This document shows positions 57,148 to 64,000 of a stretch of DNA of 64,000 nt, piece after piece. Position numbers and translations under genes: made by a program. This stretch comes from Xenopus tropicalis (Eukaryota; Chordata; Amphibia; Anura; Pipidae): assembly GCF_000004195.4 (NCBI RefSeq), contig NC_030684.2, forward strand, positions 109,407,429 to 109,471,428, written 5' to 3'. A model generated the notes under the pieces. The model was given only the letters and a program-made list of their open reading frames with translations, did not search any database and was not told the origin of the DNA. Numbering within the stretch: the stretch's first letter is position 1; each line of letters begins with the position of its first letter.

Positions 57148-59140
57148 GGAGATTTCAAAACATCAGCTGTGTTGTGGTTTGTTGATTCCAATAAACATAT
57201 TGATTTCCGAATCCACACACAGCGATAGTTTAAATAAACCAAAGCTGAACAATATGTATAACAGATCCCATTCCTATAATTAGGTGCTTTTACAAAACTC
57301 AGCCAGTGCATTGTTTTCTGGATATAAGAAAACTGGTAAGCATTCATTTTTAGGATGTTTATATTCCACATATAAAGGCTGTACCACACCAGCACCATAA
57401 CAACCATTCGGTGCTACAGGGGGTGCAGTAGTACGAGGTCTCATCATTGCTGTGGGTATGAAATCCTATATGAATTACTGCTCTGTATATCACTGGCATT
57501 CCTAAATACCATGGGTACCAGGGAGAAAAGGGGAACTTTAAAAGAGTCGCTCCAAGGCTTCCTGATGCGTTTCTATTATACAGTGCTGTGGAATATCTTG
57601 CTACACATAAATATGTGTTATTGTATTAGCTGTATTTCTATAAGCTCCACCTACCCAACTTATATTTGCACCTGTCAAAACAGTCCCAATTAAACCACTG
57701 ACAAATTATGGTCAAACCCTCACTTGACAGTGGTATGTGATAGGCTCCTATTTTACATTTGGTATGCTATGTAGAAAGTGGGGCTCATTCTGCTGGAGTG
57801 TTGGCTAAGGCAAAGTCTTAGGGAATTATTCTCGCTCCCCATCATATCATTCGTATTGAGGTCCTTCTCTGGTTAGGGTTTTTTCATTAAAATCATTCTT
57901 ATAACACAGTTCCAGACATATCTGGCTTTGTATAGGAAGTGCAGGCAAAGGTGTCTGTTGTTGAAAATGCCATATAATAGACAAAATTTATAAAAAAGTA
58001 TTTTTAAAGAATGGTAATAGTAAAGATATCATTGGGAAACACAACAAATCTCCAGATTTATTTTCACCGCTTTTGCCCCTATGACTCCAACATTTTAAAA
58101 CAGAAAATAACATTTTGGCAAAGGCTGGGTTTATTAGTGTGCAGATTATATTATATTTTTACCGTGTATCACACAAAGACCTTTGTGGTAGCCTTGAGCA
58201 CCTTAAACTTTATTTAGAACATTGTGTCCAGCCCACTGGCCTACAGTTCTCTAAATAGAAAATAGAGTGCATGATTCAGAGTAAGTCCTAGTAGCGAACA
58301 ATAGCAGTTTTAGTTGTATGGGATAGTAAGAAATATAATGCTGAGTTGCACAAAGCTGTAGGATTTGACCAGAATGGTGACTCATTGTTACTAACCGGTT
58401 GTGCTGCTATAACAACAGACTGCACTTTATATGACGTGGGGTTTACTTAGACTGCTGCTGTTGTAATGCAGGAGTGGCGTTATGCATATGACAAATACTG
58501 CAGGGAATACGCACAATAGGAGTCTTTCTGCGTCCAGAGAGTGTCACTCTCACCAAAGGGAATCCCGCACGCAATCATAGAGCAGTTTCACATTCCTCTA
58601 TACATGTACATACATGTCCATCCCAGGTTTTGCTTTTCCAAGAAGCTTCCGAATTACAACTGGGAATTTGTCACATTACTAAATCAGCATGCCATAGTGA
58701 TTCTGTATCTAGATGACTAGCAGTTACACAGAGATATTATTCTTATGGTTTATCTATATAGCGCCAATATATTTCACAGCACACTATAGAGATTATATAT
58801 TATTCACATCAGCCTCTGCTCCAGTGGAGCTTACAATCTAAGGTCCCTATTACATTTCTCATGAGACAGTTATCTTGGTTTTCGGTAAGAAATCAAAGTA
58901 CCCAGGCTGTAAATTCATTTACAGACTCCCAGTTAGAGGAAATTATTTTCTTTGACTCTTTACTCGTTAAAAGACTGTAGAGTGTTTAACAGGTCGCCAG
59001 ACTGTACCCTTTGGCTTATTCCTCCTCTGCAGCTACCATCAGCCAAAGCTACTGGGTGTTTAGGAAAAGCTGGGAAGTCTCGTTGTACATGCTCCCAACA
59101 AGGAGCTGTAGGTGGTGGCCTGAATCTTGTTAATCCAATG
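57148..59140. other. PRORP intron 4 sequence, mostly unassigned
   Basis: No further PRORP exon is seen. ATAGCGCCAATATATTTCAC at about 58760 and AGTGGAGCTTACAATCTAAG at about 58823 are pieces of a common frog repeat. Confidence 0.4.
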
Positions 59141-59144
59141 CTTA

Positions 59145-59290
59145 ATGGAATACTGTCATAGGAAAACATCTTTTCTTCAAAACGCATCAGTTAATAGAGC
59201 TTCTCCAGCAGAATCATGCATTGAAATTTTTCTTATATTTAATTTTGAAATTGCACATGGGGCTAGCCATATTTTCCATTTCCCAGGGTG
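59145..59290. repeat. Family D repeat, copy 2 (partial)
   Basis: GCATCAGTTAATAGAGCT, AGAATCATGCATTGAAAT and TTATATTTAATTTTGAAAT match 47458-47740. Minisatellite array 2 follows directly. Confidence 0.5.
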
Positions 59291-59299
59291 CCTCAACCA

Positions 59300-59785
59300 T
59301 GGCACACACAGGCAGCATAGGGCAGGGAAGGTATGGTACACACAGGCAGGGTAGGGCAGGCAGAGCATGGCACATACAGCCAGCATAGGGCAGGCAGAGC
59401 ATGGCACATACAGCCAGCATAGGGCAGGCAGAGTATGGCACATACAGCCAGCATAGGGCAGGTGAAGTATGGCACACAGGCAGCATAGGGCAGGGAGGGT
59501 ATGGCACACACAGGAAGGGTAGGGCAGGCAGAGTATGGCACACACAGGCAGCATAGGGCAGGTAGAGTATGGCACACACAGTCAGGGTAGGGCAGGCAGA
59601 GTATGGCACACACAGGCAGGGTAGGGCAGGCAGAGTATGGCACACACAGGCAGGGTAGGGAAGGCAGAGTATGGCACACACAGGCAGGGTAGGGCAGGCA
59701 GAGGATGGCACACACAGGCAGGGTAGGGCAGGCAGAGTATGGCACACACAGATAGCATAGGAAAGGCAGAGTGCTGCCTGTGTGT
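59300..59785 (-). repeat. 34-bp minisatellite array 2 (inverted orientation)
   Basis: Reverse-complement units (GGCAGAGTATGGCACACACA plus GGCAGGGTAGGGCA), about 14 copies. It lies upstream of hAT 2, in the opposite direction to array 3. Confidence 0.93.
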
Positions 59786-59892
59786 CAGGCAGACACTGGG
59801 CAAGGCACACAAAAATAAAATCCCAAACTGAAGCTGTTTTTGTTTTTAAAAACCGGTATTTCACGGATTAATCCTTGGCACGTAATCCAGAA

Positions 59893-61082
59893 CAGTGCTG
59901 TCCAACTTCTGCGTTGCCGAGGGCCGGAATTTCTCTAGCATACATGGTGGAGGGCCGCTAATGGAAGCCAGTTTTGACCACTCCCCTTTTTGAAACCACA
60001 CCCACTTCAAACCACACCTATTTTATCACAATGGTGGTAGCACAGCAAAATCCCAAATGCTTGGTGCTTACTGTGGGGATATCAACCATCATTCATATGT
60101 GAAAGAATTATGTCATATTAAGATATACCCTTAAATTCCATATGCCTCCTCCTCCCCTGTGGATAGCAGAGCAACCCCCAGTACATAATTACACACCTTT
60201 GTGACCATTTAATGGCTATTTCCAACTGCTAACAAACTACCACAACAAACCCCTGCCAGGTTCACCTCCCACAAGCAGCATAGGGCAAGCAGAGTATGGC
60301 ACACACAGGCAGCACTCTGCCTGTCCTATGCTGTCTGTGTGCCATACTCTGCCTGTCCTAACCTGCCTGTGTGTGCCATACTCTGCCTGCCCTACCCTGA
60401 CTGTGTGTGCCATACTCTGCCTGCCCTACCCTTCCTGTGTGTGCCATACTCTGCCTGCCCTACCCTTACTGTGTGTGCCATACTCTGCCTGCCCTACCCT
60501 TACTGTGTGTGCCATACTCTGCCTGCCCTACCCTTACTGTGTGTGCCATACTCTGCCTGCCCTATCCTTCCTGTGTGTGCCATACTCTGCCTGCCCTATG
60601 CTGCCTGTGTGTGCCATACTCTGCCTGCCCTACCCTGACTGTGTGTGCCATACTCTGCCTGCCCTACCCTTCCTGTGTGCCATACCCACCCTGACCTATG
60701 CTGCCTGTGTGTGCCATACTCTACCTGCCCTATGCTGGCTGTATGTGCCATACTCTGCCTACAGTACCTATGTCTGAGGTGTGAAGAAGTGAACAATGGG
60801 AGTGACTACAGTCTGAGCCTGAGGTGTGAACCCTGCAGGGGTTGAACAATGCAGAAACTAAAAGGTGTGAAAAACACAGGGGATTACATTTTTAAACAAT
60901 ACAGAGGGATTACAGCCTGAATCTGAGGTGAGAACCATGCAGGGGGCCAGTTAATCTCAGTACTGATACCATTTAATGCTTACTCAAAGGTAAGCCATCA
61001 AAGCAGCCAGACAGGTGGGGGGCCACACAGAGGGGGGTCGCGGGCCGTATGCGGCCCGCGGGCCGCCAGTTGGACAGCACTG
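59893..61082. mobile_element. hAT element 2 carrying a 34-bp minisatellite, 1190 bp
   Basis: CAGTGCTGTCCAACTTCTGC and CCAGTTGGACAGCACTG ends match hAT element 1. The interior blocks GAGGGCCGCTAATGGAAGCC, ATATCAACCATCATTCATAT, TGCAGGGG and GGTAAGCCATCAAAGCAGCC are shared. The flanks ATCCAGAA and CTCTAGAT agree at 5 of 8, so the duplication is decayed. No transposase. Confidence 0.85.
60295..60770 (+). repeat. 34-bp minisatellite array 3 (inside hAT 2)
   Basis: About 13 units of TGTGTGCCATACTCTGCC plus TGCCCTACCCTTNC. A short inverted start (GCAGAGTATGGCACACACAG, about 60287) marks an orientation switch. It is longer than array 1 in the sister element. Confidence 0.93.
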
Positions 61083-61804
61083 CTCTAGATCAATGAATGC
61101 CAAGTGTACAGCTGCCATAGACTTCTACATGACCTCTAAAGCTTTTAGATGGCATATTTTTACTTTCGGATTTGTCACAGTTTTGATAAATTGTGTTTTT
61201 TTTGCTCACAAATCGTGAAAAAAACACAACCTGTAGTAAATAGGCCTTTAGGTGTTTTTTTTATTTTGTGACCATCACATGCACTTTTAAAAGTAAACTG
61301 ACTTTTTTTCTTTTTATTTATGACGCTGATATCTATTTATCTAACTTAATTAGCCTTGTGTACTTGTTGAGAATCAGCCACATTTATAATGAACAATAGC
61401 AGGAACTAGGTATAGGAAATTGGCTGCTGTGCCGAAAACGTGATAAGGGAGTTCTGATGATTCACCATAAGGAACATACTTTACCTATAAAAAAAAAAGC
61501 CAACTGCTCCTATGTTTGGATATTTAGCAAGACTGGGTTTATATGATGTGTGCACTTAATTGCCTCTAGCAAGATGCCATAAATGCTTAAGCAACTGCAG
61601 ATAAACAGTATCTCCATAGTAATAACAACAGCCATAAACCCTTCCTTTGCAAGCTTGGCCACGGGGATTTCCGTGTTGCTGTAACTGGTACATTCTGTAG
61701 AAAGATTCTATTTGTTGCTTATAGTTAGTATTGCTTTTATTTTTGTTGTAATCTTGCTAAATTTGGTTTTATTTTCTGAAAGAGCTCGCAAAAATGCTTT
61801 GTTA
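61083..61804. other. PRORP intron 4 sequence, nothing recognised
   Basis: AT-rich. A repeat-like GCTCACAAATCGTG block occurs near 61204, but boundaries are not definable. Confidence 0.4.
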
Positions 61805-62100
61805 GGGCAGTGGCACACGGGGAGATTAGTTGCCCCACGACAAATCTTCATTACTGCGGGCAACTAATCTTTCGCAATTCCATCCCACCAGCAAGAATGG
61901 AAATCGTCAGTGGGATGGCATACGCAGCTCTATGATTTCCCAAAGTCGACCAAAGTTGCTTCTCAAGGAAACTTCAGCCGACTTTGGGAAATCATAGAGA
62001 TGCGTATGCCATCCCACCAGCGATTTACATTCTTGCTTATGGGATGGCATTGCAGGGAGATTTGGCACAGGACGACTAATCTCCCTGTGTGCCACTGCGA
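61805..62100. mobile_element. Nested-palindrome MITE, GGCACACGGGGAGATTAGT type
   Basis: TTA flanks it (61802-61804, 62101-62103). The ends are GGGCAGTGGCACACGGGGAG and CTCCCTGTGTGCCACTGC. The centre (about 61913-62023) is a separate palindrome: GGGATGGCATACGCAGCTCT and its complement, with ATGATTTCCCAAAGTCG. Its end resembles the hairpin at 57061-57144. Confidence 0.8.
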
Positions 62101-62559
62101 TTAAGGGGAAGAAGAGATTTAGTAGGAAATTTAAAAAAAAATTAAAAATGAAAGATTTTACAGAAGTACAGCTGCTACTTGTGTTCTGGTTTGCCTTCCC
62201 CCTATTTTTGCTGTGAATTTGATGCAGCCTGATTTGCTCACACCTTGATATGGGTGCAGGTTTGAGTCCTTAACGCAGCATTTACTACTCCCCTGGACAA
62301 AAGTGCAAAATGGCAGTCCTTGCATGAAGCACATTCCTTTGCTACTCCAATTGCTCCAGTGCAGCCTGGATTTAATGGTTGCAATAGGCAGGTGGTTAGT
62401 ACAGGGTTCTGCTTACCTTGAGCCTGTTGGTGCTCCGTAACTTGCTCATCAGAATGATATGCAAGTAAGGGGGCAGGACAGCGGTCTCCCCATGTGCACT
62501 CCCCGCCCCTCATCAATACAGCAGTACTGAACACAGGAAACCCTGTATTTAATTTAGCA

Positions 62560-62712
62560 CTTATGAGGTTATGTTATAAAGGGCACTAAGTTTGCTCAGG
62601 TGCAGTAACCCATAGCCACCAATCAGCAGTAGTATTTAGTCACCTGTTTACATGCAAACATCTTATTGGTTGCTATGGGTTACTGCTCCTGGGCAAACTT
62701 AGTGCTTTATAT
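62560..62712. mobile_element. MITE family C, copy 3
   Basis: GGGCACTAAGTTTGCTCAGG and TCCTGGGCAAACTTAGTGC arms with CAGTAACCCATAGCCACCAA and its near complement. Confidence 0.7.
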
Positions 62713-62854
62713 TAGATATAGAGTGATAAATGCAGTGTAGAGTGAAAAAGTACCAAAACTATGGCAGTTTATTTCTGGCTCCTTAGCACTTTGCAGCATT
62801 CCCTGCACTTGTAATATGAGCTTTTAGGTCACAGAATGCAGACAGTACTGTGGC

Positions 62855-63057
62855 CAGAGTCAGTGGCGCCCAAGGCTGCTGAGGAGCCGGGGGTGAAGGG
62901 GTTTCAATGCAGATTGTAAGTGATGCTCTGTGAGGAGCACATTGCAACCATTGAGCATCTACAGGCAGTGAAGTGAGTTCAGAAAGCCAAACAAGGGGTA
63001 GGAGGTATGTGCCCAGTGCCCCCTCCCCTTTTTTGTGCCCTAGTTCCAGCCCTGAAT
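62855..63057. repeat. Possible diverged hAT MITE
   Basis: CAGTGGCGCCCAAGG at one side and CTAGTTCCAGCCCTG at the other are plausible hAT-like ends. No clear duplication was seen. Confidence 0.35.
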
Positions 63058-63302
63058 GTAAGCAAGCAGACTTGAAATGGTGCCAAATGGAAGTAGTAGG
63101 AAGGCATGGTTTCATTTTTGCTTGCAGAGTTTCTGCACAAATTGCCATAGGCTCTATTGCAAGGTCCTTTGATACCCACATGCACTTTAATTGTACATGT
63201 GGGCTTCATGCATTTTACATTTTGGTAGGTATATACTGTATATGTGCAAATTTATTAGTATTTAAATATTACAGACATGAAGGGCATAACTGAAATGGCC
63301 AC

Positions 63303-63432
63303 AGGAAATCTCCTCTCTCGCAGGTGACAAAGCACCTGAAAATATATGCTCCCTGGAAAGTATTTTATCATTGGATCCAGAGGGGCAGGTATTTTTGGGC
63401 ACTTTGTGACATGTGGGAGAGGAGATTTCCCG
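63303..63432. mobile_element. Short palindromic MITE
   Basis: GGAAATCTCCTCTCTCGCAG at the left and its near complement GTGGGAGAGGAGATTTCC at the right give arms of about 45 bases (GTGACAAAGCACC paired with GGCACTTTGTGAC). Confidence 0.6.
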
Positions 63433-63662
63433 CAGTCAATAAAACACTCCCTCTGCAGTACAATCACATAATTCAATCACAGTTGTCCCATTGAACTTTT
63501 TTAGACAGGTGTTTGCTGAAACTCACCAAGGTGTGAAAGTGTGAGCCGGTAACAGAGGTACCATGAAACTCATTGAGGCAATGTGTCAACTGGATGTGAT
63601 GTAAAAGGGCTGGGGTAAATTCCATCTGATTTAGATGTATCACTGGTAGATACTGTATATCA

Positions 63663-64000
63663 GCGGTGCCCAGACTTTGTCACCCTGTGATCTACTCTTG
63701 CCCCCTGGCCTCCGTCATGAGATCTACCATAGTTAAAATAGTGCGACGTCTATCATTTGGCGCAATAAGCAAGAAAAAGTATCAAACGATGTTTAACAAA
63801 TACACATAGCAATATACAAATGCAGTGCCAAATTCACATTTAATGCCCGCATAATATTATTCAAGTGCCAACTTCAAGGTTAATGTGAAAGGATTGCAGT
63901 AGTTTCTACTTCCCTTCTTCATGGCCCACTTTGTAGTCTGCACACAGAAACATATATAAAGTGGGAACAAATATATACAGCAGCCTGGTGGGGACAATGT
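63663..64000. mobile_element. Start of a hAT-like element, cut by window edge
   Basis: CAGCGGTGCCCAGACTTTG followed by ACCCTGTGATCTAC is a typical hAT left end. The right end is outside the window, so the class is tentative. Confidence 0.4.

Noticed and set aside
59214..59864. 216-codon minus-strand open frame and its overlapping frames
   Set aside because: It is a run of the 34-bp minisatellite; all frames are open and give the same repeated peptide, so it is not evidence of a gene.
60328..60777. 149-codon plus-strand frame rich in Cys and Pro
   Set aside because: Same minisatellite in array 3; Cys/Pro richness comes from the repeat unit.
61805..62100. CRISPR-like or palindromic array
   Set aside because: It is a single element with nested inverted repeats and TTA flanks; there are no spaced direct repeats, and the window is vertebrate.
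62783..63181. 132-codon minus-strand frame
   Set aside because: No recognised domain, no splice context, and part overlaps a probable MITE.

Overview
This window is vertebrate nuclear DNA, almost certainly from a clawed frog (Xenopus). Introns have canonical GT..AG ends. The four protein-coding genes give near-human proteins in the order SRP54 > FAM177A1 > < PPP2R3C | PRORP >, which is the human chromosome 14q13 order. The introns are packed with TTAA-type MITEs, hAT MITEs and a Tc1 element typical of Xenopus. No rRNA, tRNA, CRISPR or prokaryotic feature was seen.

Layout. 1-4047 (+) holds the last six coding exons of SRP54, covering the signal-sequence-binding M domain; the GTPase part lies upstream of the window. 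8429-16291 (+) is a complete five-exon FAM177A1. 18578-28926 (-) is a complete 13-coding-exon PPP2R3C of 448 codons, with a further non-coding first exon near 31048. FAM177A1 and PPP2R3C converge on a palindromic bidirectional poly(A) signal at 18316-18328. 31543 onward (+) is PRORP, the nuclease subunit of protein-only mitochondrial RNase P. Its first four coding exons are present, through the first catalytic aspartate of the NYN domain. The rest lies beyond base 64000. PPP2R3C and PRORP are head to head over a short promoter with CCAAT, ETS and GCGCATG-like motifs.

The genes share housekeeping roles (co-translational targeting, a Golgi-associated protein, a PP2A regulatory subunit, mitochondrial tRNA processing), but nothing in the sequence makes them one pathway. 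The block is conserved synteny, with one shared promoter and one shared 3' processing region.

Most of 36172-64000 is PRORP introns 3 and 4 and is the accessory part of the window. It holds a 1601-bp Tc1 element with 213-bp terminal repeats differing at only two positions but a broken transposase; a probable SPIN-like hAT MITE; two related hAT elements carrying a 34-bp minisatellite; several MITEs built from nested palindromes; and an L1-like LINE fragment split by a MITE that is itself split by another MITE. I found no convincing new protein-coding or defence-like system. The most unusual material is the transposon architecture.
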